This document shows positions 25,168 through 36,961 of a stretch of DNA of 64,000 nt, one piece after another. Each line of letters opens with the position of its first letter. The stretch's first letter is position 1. The notes under the pieces are model-generated. The model ran no database searches and was not told the origin of the DNA. It saw only the letters and a list, made by a program, of their open reading frames with translations. The position numbers and the translations under genes are program-made. The stretch lies in the NCBI GenBank assembly GCA_949358305.1, contig OX442320.1, positions 11,424,259-11,488,258 of the forward strand, written 5' to 3'. The DNA comes from Strigamia acuminata (lineage: Eukaryota > Arthropoda > Chilopoda > Geophilomorpha > Linotaeniidae).

Positions 25168-25194
25168 ATCCGTGTGTTATTTCCTATTGATTCA
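25168..25194. repeat. 27-bp repeat shared with 18128-18154
   Basis: Identical to the sequence at 18128-18154, in the same orientation, with unrelated right flanks. Likely a fragment of a dispersed element. Confidence 0.7.
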
Positions 25195-26947
25195 CGTTTG
25201 TTACTTGTTGTCATCCCAGAATACAGTGTGGCTATATATTATGTGGTGCCATCAGTGGCAAAACGCTCTAAACATGTAGATACGTGTCCATGTTATCCTC
25301 GGTTCATGATACAGGCACCATCTGTTGTTGCAATATTATAACTTTCTGCGGACAAATGGCGGCTAAGCAAGAGGCAAGTATTGAAAATAACATATAGTAA
25401 TAATGAACGGGATAAATAGTGATGTCATAAACCATGACACAATGCACTTTAGCTCCAATCACAATCACCAGACTTCAATTTTCCAAAAATCTAAAATAAT
25501 GACGCCATTTGTGTTGCATTTTGGCGGCATCTGGCGCCACAATGACTTGACTTTTAACCCACAAGACCCTTCCGCCATTTTTACTGTTATAAATATAATT
25601 TGAATTTAGGTTTTGGATAGAAAAGTCACGTGTTTAAATATTCGGTAATTTGGTTTTTCAAATTTTTTTTTTTTCGCTGCGGAAAAAAAATAAATGCAAT
25701 AAAAAAAATGAAAGTAGTAAAATGAGAGTAAAAATAACGTGAAATCAGGTTTTCTCATCACCCAGCAATTTTTTGCCACTCCAAACCCTGGATCTGTAAT
25801 TCAGATTAGTTGAGCTAAACAAACTGTTAAACTCCACGTGTTTGGGAAACTTGTCCCAAGAGAGGAACAAAAATACAACAAAACCAGGCAAAGAAATCAG
25901 TTTATCACCCAAGTGTTATCAGGGGAGCAAAGTTCAGCCATTTTTTCTGCTCATTTCTTTACTTCTTTCTCGCAGACACACATTGCATCTGTTAAGAGCT
26001 TTCCCAGTCATCAGTGACAAAGAAACCCCAAAGATAAAAATAAAACCTAAAAAAAAAATATTTTTTTTTTCATCTATTTATATAAAAATGCAAAAAAACA
26101 ATATTTTTATGATGTGAGGTGATTTTTCCAACAAAAAAATGTCTTTCAATTTGTCATCAAAAAAAAAGAAAAAAAAGAAAAATGACAAATAGAAGAAAAA
26201 ATGATCAAAATGAAGGGAAATCAATTAAAAAAGTGTCTCGTGCCCATAACTGCACCTTATGCAATTAAATCACTTGAGCAAAGCTCCAACAACACAAGCT
26301 TAGAGTAACATAAGCTCCAAAAAGCTGATTAAAGCCTTTTAGGAATAGACGAATGTTAGCCTCAGTTCCCACACGCGGCAAAAGCGATATTGCTCAAATT
26401 TGCTAATTCTGTTTCCACCAAAATGGTGGAAATTTTGACGTAAAACCCCTAGACAATCCGAATAAAGACTTCATAGCTGCATTCAAAAATTAAAATATTT
26501 TGTGTTTTACTTCAATTTTTAAACAAACTACGTCGTTCTCCGCAATCGACCGAGAGAACGTAAATTTGTCGTAAAAGCCGCGATTTCCTTAAAACACTGC
26601 GTCTCTGAGTCCAGCAACTCGTGCTTATCCCCTGACCACGTGGTGTCCATCCGAACACATTGTTCCAACAAAAACGTCCTTGTGAAATCTTTTTCGCTTA
26701 TTTCTATCGATCACTTTTGACTTTGCTTAATTGTCCATAAAAAAGGCGCATTAAATTTGCCCTTTTTTCCCTTTGTTATTTTATTTTTATTCCGTTACAA
26801 TCGCATCGGCAAACGTCGGCCATAAGTCAGAAAAAGCCATTGGAATTGGCATGTTCTCAACGAAAAAGATCTTTTGCTCGCAACTATCAAAAGAAAGACG
26901 TCTGGTAATCATTGTGTGAGGATGGGTTGGTGTCTTTCTTTTGGCAG

Positions 26948-27075
26948 ACGTTCGGTGGCTTTGGCAAATCTGTTATGACCCCGCGCGTTCAGCCATGTGG
27001 AAGATGGGGCCCCGGATCAAGTGTTGCTTGAGGCAGAGGCCTTTGACGAAGCTCTTAGTGCAACACCGAGCACAA
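26948..27075 (+). CDS. weak plus-strand exon candidate
   Basis: Preceded by a T-rich tract ending GTGTCTTTCTTTTGGCAG and followed by GTAAGCGC. One frame (VRWLWQICYDPARSAMW...) is open through the 128 bases and on to a stop at 27151-27153. An ATG in the same frame lies just upstream at 26941. Against it: the peptide is rich in Arg, Cys and Trp and resembles no family, and no partner plus-strand exon was found. Chance occurrence is quite possible. Confidence 0.2.
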
Positions 27076-27599
27076 AGTAAGCGCAACCAATGCTTGGATT
27101 ACTGCCGCTTTGGGATCATGTTGTCCCGCGCATGCGTCCTAATCTATAAATGAAATATCGTCTCTCGGGCCAATTCCAGATGCCATGAAATGATAAAATA
27201 AAAATACAAATAAAAATACAAACAAAATAGATTTTTTTTTTCCTTTTAAATTTCTTTTAAAATATAAAATGGCGATTTTTTTTTAAAAACTTCAAAAGAC
27301 GCCGCTGATAAATCGATAGTCGATGGTTGCGACAAAATATAATCAGTGATGTTTGGAGTGCGAAAAATTAAGCTCCAATTACCAAACTTAATTAAGCTCG
27401 GTGCGCTTTTCGACACCCGTCCCAATATCAACACGATGATTAAAGATCCGCACAATGTTTGTGACAAAAGAAGAGAAAAAATTATAATAATTGCGAGGCT
27501 TTTACAGTAATTAATTAATTGATTTAAATTAAACAACTCCCAAATTTAAGGCAAAAAAAAAAAAATTAGACAAATAAATGCACAAATGCATATTATTGA

Positions 27600-27775
27600 A
27601 GGAAAAAATGCATTTTTATGTGCAAAAATGCATTTTCGTGTGCAAAAAAAGCATTTTTATGTGCAAAAATGCATTTTCGTGTGCAAAAAAAGCATTTTTA
27701 TGTGCAAAAAAAGCATATTTATGAGGAAAAACGCATTTTTATGTGCAAAAATGCATTTTTTTTACTTAAATGCAC
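27600..27775. repeat. ~20-bp tandem repeat
   Basis: About nine copies of TGCATTTTTATGTGCAAAAA with TTTCGTG variants. The plus frame through it (27586-27798, Cys/Lys/Phe-rich) is a by-product. Confidence 0.9.
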
Positions 27776-28919
27776 AAAATTGCTACAATGAATGCTAAAA
27801 TCGTACGACAGGCAGCGCTACTGCATCCCTACTGTCCCCAGACAATCAATTAAAACCATCAAATAAAACTAAGTTATTAAGAGGTATTATCAATCTTGAT
27901 CACCATAAAGGCGTGGCCCATAACAACTTTTTAAAAATAATACTCAACTATAAAAAAAAAAAAAAAAAAAATTCGTATATCTTAATGGAAATCCAATAAA
28001 AAAAATCCATTCATTCCCAACGCCAAAACCCAGAGTTAATGTCATGAAACACGCAAAACTACAAAACCACTCCGAAAAAACGCAATAAACTGCACGATGA
28101 CATCATCCTATCATCACACACAACAAAAAACAACAAAATCAAATTCATTCACAATAAATTTTTAAAAAAAAATTTAAAAAAAAAATTTTTATAATAAAAA
28201 ATAAAAAATTACGCGACTAGAGAAGCAAAAGCGGAAATTCGCCGTGGCGGAAACGGGAAATGATGAGATTTTTCACTTATTTCCACCAATTGCAGCCGTT
28301 ATCGTCCAATTGGATACCCCGTCACCCCTAATCCTTTCATTACGACTTATTAACAACCTTTAAATGGTTCCTTCACCTTTTACGACGCCCCCTACTGGTC
28401 AAAACAAACCCCCAACCTGCACTCACATCCCACGAACAGACCTGGATATCCGCTCGCCTTCATCTCATCAAAACATCATTCATCGGCAACTTTGCTTTTG
28501 CCCCTCGGAGAGCTTTGCTGCGCCGCACGTTGGTGCGTGCCAGTGAAATGCTCTTGTTTCGAAATTAAGGATGTTAGAAATGATGTTATAAAGGAATTCA
28601 TTGCTCGTTCGTTCGCTACACCGCTCGTGTTTTGCGCCCGTGTGCAGTTTGCATGAGCGCACGAGCGCAGTCGAATGCGACACATGTAAACGTGGCGTAA
28701 GTGTAGCGTGCACGGATCAAATTAGGTGGCGAAATCGTTACGGTAAATGGCAATGTCCTTCCTTCCTCTCTCGCAACTTTTAGCTTCGACTTGAATGCTT
28801 CTCATTTTTTTATTAGTGCGCCTTTTGTTTATGGGATATCAACAATGTGTTGTGTTGTTGTGGCTGAAATGGCATTATCGGATGTAAAATTCGAGCTTCT
28901 TATTCTAAAAGTCTATTTT
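27776..28919. other. non-coding spacer
   Basis: C/A-rich at 27980-28150 with AT-rich runs, then mixed, with G/T-rich DNA before the next array (28801-28860: 13 G, 7 C). Overlapping frames at 28476-28783 on both strands have no recognisable domain. Confidence 0.5.
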
Positions 28920-29210
28920 TAACACTAAATATGGCACGGGTTAGATAAAATAGCACAAAAATGGCATAAATTACATAAAGATAGCACAAAATTGCACTAT
29001 TTACATGAAAATAGCACAAATACAGCACCCATTAGCTGACAGTAGCACAAATATGGCACTATTTAGCTGAAAATAGCACAAAAATGGCACTATTTACATG
29101 AAAATAGCATAAAAATTACACCATTTAAACGAAAACTGTACAAAATGGCACTTTTACTGTAAAAATTGCACACAAATGACATTTTTTTCGGTAAAAATTG
29201 CATAAAAATA
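28920..29210. repeat. ~30-bp tandem repeat
   Basis: Units of the form AAAATGGCACTATTTACATG followed by AAAATAGCAC, about nine imperfect copies. The right flank becomes A-rich and then C-rich (29461-29520). Confidence 0.85.
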
Positions 29211-30493
29211 AAAATGTCACTTTATAGCCAAGTCAATTAAGTTTAACAAAATGATAACCATCTCTAATTAAATGCCCAATACTTCCAAACAAAAGTGAAA
29301 TAAAATTCCCTAGATTAATTAATCATCCAAAAAAAAAAAAAAATAAAATAAATAAATAAACAAATAGAATAAACAAATAAATAAAGAAAAATAAAAAAAA
29401 CAACACAAAAAAAACTCTTTTCCTTTTTTTCATTTTTTATCGTAAAAAAGTGGAGCCTATCCATCGCACATCCTGCCCTAACCTCGCCTGGCCCCAGCCC
29501 TGCCGCTTCCCTTTAATCTGGCGAATGAAAAACTTTGGCGCACCAGCTCCATTTTCAACTCTATCAAACAAGTCATCTGTGGAATGACCAGCTCTATGAC
29601 CACCACTAACCAAGCGGATAGTGTAACCAATGTAGTGCTACAAAATGATGGGCCAAAACATCAACAGTCCTAATGCCTCTGTTGCCGTCCCTCCGCCACC
29701 ACCACCCCACCCAGCACAACCAAATCACCCAAACAGCCGCCAGACTGCGCCACCGACTCCGCAACACCGACTGCAAATCGATGGCGCGTCTATATCGCTC
29801 GCTGCCTTCGGGGAAACGAAACGAAACGAAACGAAAGGAAACGAAAGGAAGGAAGGCCTCATGTTATTTTCGCGCCACTGATCTGCAACGGAAGGTCCCC
29901 GAAACGATCGTGCGCGGCTCGTGGCGCGAGGGCGGCTTTTGTGTAACTGGATAATGGACCCGAGCTGATTTGCAGCTCCTAAAAGAAGAAAAGCCCAAGA
30001 AAAGCCCAAAAAATGTCCAAAAAATCGACAAATATTAAAAAAAAAAAAAAAATTAAAATTAATTTTTTTTGGTCACATGGTGGTCACATGACTGACCAAA
30101 TCCAATTAGTTGGTGATTATTTTTTTTAAAAGGGAAATAATGAAGTGGTGAGTGTAAGTGGGTCTCGTTTTAATTTAGCTTGTAGTTTTTGTGGGAAATT
30201 CATCAGCTGTTATAGGAAATCTGTCAACAGAGCGCGCGCTTGGGGATATGCAATTATGTTTAATTAGTCCTATGTGGCCCAAATAAGGGCCTCATTTTTT
30301 TAAAGACTCGTTAGAGCAGTCACGTGTGATTGGGGTTGCATTTTGCGAGGTAATTATTATTCCCGGAGACTGCGTTTTACGAGAAAAAGTTGTGGCAACT
30401 TGTTTCGCTGAATTTCAAACTAAAGAATTTGTCCGATAGTTCGCTAACCAATAGTAAGACGCGACAAACTACCGGAAAAAAATTCTTTAGTCT

Positions 30494-30650
30494 GAACGTC
30501 ACGAACAAAGCGTACGTTCATCGTTCGTGAGGTTAAATACGGAAAAAATACCGTACTTTTGCAAAAATACGCTATTCTTGGTGTCTCAGCCGAGGCTACT
30601 ATTCGAGGGCGACATCTTAACTCTCGGAGGCGTAAGGGTAAAATGTGCCG
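30494..30650 (-). mobile_element. fragment of the ACCGTATTTTA MITE, inverted copy
   Basis: The reverse complement of this segment matches the interior of 13136-13372: blocks AGCCTCGGCTGAGACACCAA, ACGGTATTTTTTCCGTATTT, AACCTCACGAACGATGAACG and TACGC occur in the same order. One terminal repeat is recognisable but eroded near 30650. It belongs to the same family in opposite orientation, 17 kb away. Confidence 0.7.
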
Positions 30651-32214
30651 TTCTGGTATAAGGCATTACGGATTTATGGACAATTTTCAGGTCAATTAGT
30701 TAAAGCGTCGTTTCGATTTTTGAAAGTTTGCAATTAATTTTATAGAGGGCGCTAGTTATGATCAGTAAAAAAATCGAAATCCAAAGAATCTAATAAACAA
30801 TTAAACCACCCTCTGCTACCAATGTCGACCCTCAACGCAGATTATAAGAATCGGTTTTTCAATAATTCGATTTCCAAAATTATGACTCGTTTTGCGTCAT
30901 TTCCGTCTGAAAAAATCAAGAGAATCTCGAGAGAATCGGTTTTTCGATTTGAAATTGAACGCACCTTGTGTTTTTGTCGTCATGCTCCCACGAGATCGAT
31001 GAAGTGAAAAAACTTTTCCGAAGTACAGAATAACTAAGTTGTGTACTCTTAAGCGAAACCAGTCAAAAGAACTTGTTTTTATTTTTTTCCCACTCTTTCC
31101 CATCACCCAACCACAAACCCATTAACTTTTTAACTAATTCATTACAAAACTTTCACATTTCAACAAACAAACAAAAAAAAAAAAAAAAAAAAAAAATCAT
31201 CACCAGATGTCTCCCACCAAATAAATCACAAACAACACTTGAAAAAACCTGGTGGCAAAAACTCCATTCAATTAAAACCATCAAACCCCAAAAATCCCCC
31301 CAACCAACCAACCAACACCAACACCATCAACAAAACAGAATTAAAACAAACAAAAAATTAATCAAACCCTTAATCATTCATACACACTTAACAATTATTA
31401 ACTGCTCCATCCACCTTGCAGCCTAATCCCAACTACACACAACACACCTCGCACTAATTAACTCCCATCAATCACCATGATGCATATTCAATAAATCTAT
31501 AAATCACAATGACAAACAACCTAAACATTTTTTCCATCAATTCCCAGCCTAAAAATAACACGATCATCATCATTAGCCACCCCGGCCGCCATCTTGAATA
31601 ATGAAAACCTCCAACTAAACACCACCTTCCTTACTTTTTCCCTCTTTATGCCCCCCAGCCCCCCCCCCCCAACCCCTTCATCAATCAAGTTAAGTGTAAA
31701 ATCGGCTTTGAAAATTAACTCAAAATCAATCATAGCCGAGGGGGCCTCCCGTGTAATTTGAGCATACGTCCCTCATTATAACAACGAGCTTATTGATTGA
31801 CACGGTCAAACAACCCACGTAATCAAGGTATTGTTTTGGGCGGCGTGGTCGCTTCTTTTGATGTTGGCCGACGCGAGACCCACCTCGTTACTATCATGTT
31901 CAAAGGTCCGCTTGATTCATGATCCAACCTTCATTATCGACTTTCCTCTTCCTTTTGTAATTAGATAGTCAATGATTAGCGGTTTACATGCTCAAAAATG
32001 AAGAAGGGATCGAGGAAAGCCATTGTTTGGTCTTGGTGGACTTACCGGGAAAGTGGGCAAGGAAGGAGAGAAAGGGAATTGCATTTCGACCTCGTTGTAG
32101 CGAATTTATTTTTAATTGGTGTTTTGGGGGTTGGTTGTAAAGCGGTTGCAGTGAAAAATTAATTTTATTTTTTTTTCAGAAAAATGGAGAAAAAATAAAA
32201 ATTTTTCATTAAGC

Positions 32215-32259
32215 GCGTTCAAAGTTTCGGTTTTGACGGTAAACCGAAACTTTGAACGC
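32215..32259. repeat. 19-bp perfect hairpin with 7-base loop
   Basis: GCGTTCAAAGTTTCGGTTT (32215-32233) is followed after TGACGGT by its exact reverse complement (32241-32259). It lies where G/T-rich DNA (from about 32100) gives way to C/A-rich DNA (to about 32760). No RNA gene family was recognised. Confidence 0.85.
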
Positions 32260-33529
32260 ATCTATTGTTTTGGAAATAATTTTATAGATTTTATTGATTT
32301 CATGTAATAAGGTTAGACTTTCAAGCTATAAAAATTGATTTTGTCGCTTTTGGATGTTTTTACTAGTGACAATGCTGAAAAATCGCCAAATCTCTACCCT
32401 TTACATCTCTTTGTACACCATTTACACACAAAAATCACCACACAAAAAAGAAGCAAAATCCGACCCTTTTTATCACTTTTCCCCGCACAAACTCATCAAA
32501 AACAATTTCCCATCACAACCCAATGAAACACTCATCCCTAACTCTCATTCCCCTTTGACAAAAAACAAAACTGACACTAACACAAAGAAAAATATTGACC
32601 CCGCGCAAACTCCATCAAACCCTATACTCAATTCCAGACCCTCCAAGATGACCAACTTCCTGTTACATATTTCACCCCCACACAGCCATAATCAAACCCA
32701 TCTTCTTTCTATCCCCAACAAATTGTCTTCCTGCCCCCCCTGCCCCCCCACTTGATGGATACTCTCAAATTATGGGTGTTGTAGCTTTCCCCAGTCACAG
32801 AAATCCTCCTCCCCCTTCTTTCCTGAACGCAGGCTCCACACACAATTTTATTCCTCCAACACAAAGTGAGGGGACAGTTGATGGCCACCGGAAGCAGTCG
32901 AGCCTTCAAGACACGAGTGAAGGCCTCTTCTTATCATCTCGCTCCAGATCCCCCCGCGTCTGCACGAAGGCAAATAACAAGAGCAAGTCTTTCTGCTTGC
33001 TTAAATCACTCGAGTTTTCTTGTTGTGTGTTTTAATCAAGTGCTGGAAGGCATAGCAATTGTTGTCTTTTTTCTGTGTGTGTTGGTGATTTGTTGTGATT
33101 TTACCCGGGGCTGTGTAGTCATGTCGGTATCCATCAAATGATAAAAAAGGCCCTTGGGGATTCCTAATGCAATCTGTCCCAAGATGGGGTTATGTGAGGT
33201 TTAAGTCGGAAAGAAGGGAAATTAGATTACCGATGCCGTCTTACCCATTAGGCACAAAGACCCCGAGTCTGCGTCAATATGTGCCTGGCTCGTGACGGCG
33301 CGATTACCCGCATTTCGTTAATTCGTGATGAATATCAACTTTTCATTGGTCAACGGCACCGCCAAAGCACAGGGGCTTCAGTATCCGCATTCGAAAAGCC
33401 ATTAAATCTGGTTTACCTTGACTAGGTAAGGGTAGATAGGTTAGGATAGATGGCAAAACCTAGAAAGTATTAAACACGCAATAAAGCGTGTTTAGAATTG
33501 TTTCGTAATTGAAAACTGCGGAACTGCCA

Positions 33530-33930
33530 CAAAATAAATATTTGTAGTTTGCCTACAGGCAGTGCAGAGGTTTTGTAGTTTGCTTAGGGGCACAGGATTT
33601 GTAGTCTGCCTTGGGGTATAGAATTTGTAGTTTGCCTTGGGGCAAGAGGATTTGTAGTTTGCTTAGGGGCAAAGAATTTGTCGTTTGCCTTAAGGCAGAA
33701 ATTGCAGTTTGCCTACAGGCAGCGCAGGGGATTTGTAGTTTGCCTACAGGCAGTGCAGGGGATTTGTAGTTTGCTTCGGGGCACAGGATTTGTAGTCTGC
33801 CTTGGGATATAGAATTTGTAGTTTGCCTAGGGGCAAGAGGATTTGTAGTTTGCTTAGGGGCTAAAGATTTGTAGTCTGCCTAGGGATAAAGAATTTGTAG
33901 TTTGCTTAGAGACAAAGAATTTGTACTTGT
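33530..33930. repeat. ~25-bp tandem repeat
   Basis: About fifteen imperfect copies of GATTTGTAGTTTGCCTAGGG followed by GCAAA. A longer higher-order repeat (roughly 200 bp) may be present, because the CTACAGGCAGTGCAGG variant recurs at about 33552 and 33735. The right flank shows no clear C/A-rich tract, unlike most other arrays. Confidence 0.88.
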
Positions 33931-35177
33931 ATTATGCCAGTAGCTGTTTGGTGGCTTGACAAATAAGATGTGAACAGATGAAGTGATTGTATTGAAACAT
34001 TTGAACCAAAATACAAAAGTATAGGATATTGTGATTGGTTAATACCACGGTTAAGTTACGGCGTTCGCAGCATCTCAAAGCGTCGCAAACTAACAACATC
34101 ACTGGCATTGTGCCATTTTTTCTCTTAGCACAAAGAAACGTAAATAAAATTGTCTCAGTAAAAAAAAATTTACATCGTTTAAAAATTTATAGTTTGAATG
34201 ACTTTTCAAAGACGACTATTATACTTTACATTTGTTATTTATCCGTTTGTATACACGAAGAAGGAAAAATTGAGTCGCGGGTATGCGGAAAACAAGATGT
34301 AAATTAACTTAAATAATTAAAGAACGCTAAAAAAAGAAGAAAGCAATACGCAGTTGTGTAATTAATAACAGATGGTTCCACGAGCAACCAGAAATTGAAC
34401 ATCCCCAATTTTTCACTTGTCATGTTCAACCTGGGAATTTTGAACCATTTAAGATAATTACTTCCAGGTTCACAGAATCCATACAAGGGGGCATAAAAAA
34501 CCCAATTAAATACAATGTATGAATGGGATGATAAGTCTAACACATGCAACCATGAGAACAGAGGGAAAGTATAAAAAGATGCATTTCACTTTGCACTTTT
34601 CCGCTCCCCTCGACTAAAACTCCACCGACTGCAGTAAATGTAGCATTAAGTCAGCATTAGGTGTCCATTACAAGTTTACATGTGTGTGTAGGCGAGTGAT
34701 TTAAATCCATCAAGTTGCAAATAACAAAGTTTTTTTCTCTCGCCCTTGTTTTATGTTTTATTTTTACAAGGCTCTGAAGTTAAATGTGTTGCTGTGTGTG
34801 TTTTGATGAATGAGTGCAACACATTCTTCTTACAAACACGACGCACCTCGAGTCATGGATCATAACGAGCTGGGAAAGGCACAGGTGAGAGAAACAGAGA
34901 GTAAAAGCAACGCAACAGACCCAAAACAGAGGATTAAACCTGCTGCAACTAAACCCAATTCGACTGCCAAGAGGAGCTAGCTAAGACAACTAAAAGACTA
35001 ACCAGATAATTCCATTTTATAATTCCATTTTAAACTTAAAGCGACAAAATGAGAAAATATCCAACATTTCGCATAGTATTGTCGACCGTAGTGTGTATAA
35101 ACAGCTCCGAGCAAACATTGGTGCAAACAAATTGTGCACGAAGCAATGCCATTGTCTTGGTTATTTGAAGAGTATGT
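33931..35177. other. non-coding stretch
   Basis: Ordinary AT-rich DNA. Two frames (34035-34307 plus, 34304-34549 minus) have no recognisable domains or splice sites. Nothing else is seen. Confidence 0.45.
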
Positions 35178-35250
35178 TTAACACTAGAACGGCCGGAATT
35201 TTCCTCTACCTAGAACGGCCAAAACCGGTCATAATGACCCATTGAGAAAA
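35178..35250. mobile_element. possible piggyBac-like transposon end
   Basis: A TTAA (35178-35181) is followed by CACTAGAACGGCC, a second CTAGAACGGCC about 25 bases on, and AACCGGTCATAATGACC, whose GGTCATAATGACC is self-complementary. TTAA next to CxCTAGAACGGCC-type repeats is typical of piggyBac-family termini. The other end and a transposase were not found, so this is a solo end or remnant at best. Confidence 0.35.
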
Positions 35251-35454
35251 TAATAATTTAATTATTTTTAATGACTAAATAATATATTAATGTGCAATAA
35301 TGTCTATGTTTAAATCCTGTTGAGAATTTAATATGGGTAAAAGGTATTTGAATGACATAATATTTCAAACAAGATTTTCCAAATCCTCCTTCGCAACCAA
35401 TTCTGTTTGAGATCTCAACTTCAAACTCCCTAGAGTGAGTAACCCATTGGCTCC

Positions 35455-35476
35455 ACTCTCTCTCTCTCTCTCTCTC
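35455..35476. repeat. (TC)n microsatellite
   Basis: An alternating TC run is seen directly. It causes the Glu-Arg run in short minus-strand frames here. Confidence 0.95.
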
Positions 35477-36094
35477 ATTCTCTTCTGTATATTGGACAAT
35501 ATTTTCTCTTGCTGATTGGATCTTGGCTTGTGGCATCTGACAAAGCAGTCAGTACTGCTTGCCTTTATTACCTTGAGTGATATGAGTAACAGGGAAAAAA
35601 ACATCAGATTCTGGTTGGCCTAGTTCGCCATCTGCACTACTATCTGCACCCGCCTGAACGGTTTAGGTCATAGTCTGAGTTTGATTACACAGGACATCGT
35701 TCATTGAAGGTGCGCTCACTCTCCCCGTCCGTCCTCCCCTTTGCCTGCTGCTGCACAGAAAAATGACAAGGACATATGCCCCATTCATCTCTCCTGCTTC
35801 AACCCAACTCCACATCATCGCTTTTTGTCCTCCTCCCGTTCCGTTGCCATGGAAACCTGATGATCCGGATCTTAGGTGAGGGTAAGGGAGAACAAGTCAT
35901 CTAATTTTCCAACGCTCCCAGAGGAAATTTTTCTTCTTCTTCTTCCTCTCTAAAGAAATAGAAAATTTCAGGCAACTATTTAAAGTGATCCTCGAAATGG
36001 CGTTTTTAGCTTAATGAATGCGGTTTGGATCGTTGCAGATATATCTATCATCGGAGAATGCTTCCAGAAAGAAATCTTCGACGAAGCATTTTTA

Positions 36095-36180
36095 AACACT
36101 AATAGTAGTACTAATAGTAGAACTAACTCCAGTAATAGTAGTAGAACTAGTATACTACTACTACTACTACTACTACTATC
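36095..36180. repeat. AGT/ACT inverted microsatellite
   Basis: A run of TAGTAGTA-type triplets at about 36105-36150 is followed by ACTACTACT triplets to 36178. The two halves are reverse complements in composition and could form a cruciform. It lies just left of the MITE at 36230. Confidence 0.85.
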
Positions 36181-36229
36181 TTGATGCAAAATTGAATATT
36201 TTGCTAAGTTATGACGCAGAATATGAAGA

Positions 36230-36361
36230 GGCAATAAATGTTGTTAACTATAGGGCTAGACCGGGGATAAAGGTCAAGCCCTCCCCCTGGTATTTTTTCT
36301 TTAAAGTACTAGTTTTTAATAATTAAATTGGACAAGCCTATAGTTAACAACATTTATTGCC
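36230..36361. mobile_element. 132-bp MITE, 24-bp perfect inverted repeats
   Basis: GGCAATAAATGTTGTTAACT plus ATAG at 36230-36253 is the exact reverse complement of 36338-36361. The interior of about 84 bases has no frame. No clear target duplication was identified, so the class is unknown. Confidence 0.8.
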
Positions 36362-36931
36362 TAGCTGTAATATAATTCAAACTGCGCATTCCATTCTGAA
36401 TAAGAATAACATTGACCGGTGACCATTACACATCTCTTTACATTAGACTGTTAATCAAGATATTTTTTCACTTAAAAACTACTTGAATATCTTGCATGTG
36501 TGCTGGTTCAATTTTCTTCTCCCTTGAACCAAGTTACTGTTTACACACTTGAATATTTCATTAAATTAGAATCTTGTGCCTCGAGGAGAAATTACTATCT
36601 CTTCTTCGTCGATCAAATAGCAATGTCTTGCCTGATCAAATTGCTTCTCTCATATCTCCTGGTCAAACGGTTAATGGCATGCTTCTGGTCATACGTCAAT
36701 TTCCATACAATCCATTGCCCAGGCACTCCTGATTAAATCTTTCACTATACAAATAAATAAAATGAGTTAAGTCAATATTGCCTTTGCTGCACTCTGCACT
36801 CCACATTCCCAATCTCGTTGCATCGCATTCACAAAAATGCACAAGCAAATGTATTCACTTTATTTAATTCACTTTTCTTGTGATTGGCTGAGATGTCATT
36901 GCACATTAATGGGTACCACTCGGTACCTTAC
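36362..36931. other. non-coding spacer
   Basis: AT-rich DNA with one short plus frame (36500-36736) that has no recognisable domain. Nothing else is seen. Confidence 0.45.
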
Positions 36932-36961
36932 TCGTAGTTGTTGTTCTATGTGCAAGTGGAT
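36932..36961 (-). CDS. weak 30-nt microexon candidate
   Basis: On the minus strand the tract GTTTCTGCTTATTCCATTAG precedes, and GTAAGGTACC follows, a 30-base segment that reads IHLHIEQQLR in phase 0. Its strand and phase agree with insertion between the exons at 50741-50776 and 10982-11025. Such short splice-bounded windows arise by chance in this much sequence, so this is only a candidate. Confidence 0.22.

Larger units (their letters stand above)
21746..27599. other. long non-coding stretch, probable intron
   Basis: Begins C/A-rich to about 22220. At 23155-23175 is GCAGCGGCGTAGCCAGG, reminiscent of a widespread invertebrate dispersed repeat (recognition by eye only). The 27-bp repeat recurs at 25168-25194. 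Many short frames exist (for example 23833-24223 plus) without domains. One weak plus-strand exon candidate is listed separately at 26948. Confidence 0.45.
29211..33529. other. long non-coding stretch
   Basis: Contains a GAAAC/GAAAG microsatellite at 29813-29850, a MITE fragment at 30494-30650, a poly-A run near 31170-31195, C/A-rich DNA at 31090-31470 and 32360-32760, and a perfect hairpin at 32215-32259. Short frames are numerous, none with a recognisable domain. Confidence 0.5.

Noticed and set aside
33236-33300. Possible minus-strand exon before GTAAGACGG
   Set aside because: No pyrimidine tract at the acceptor; remaining open piece is only a few codons.
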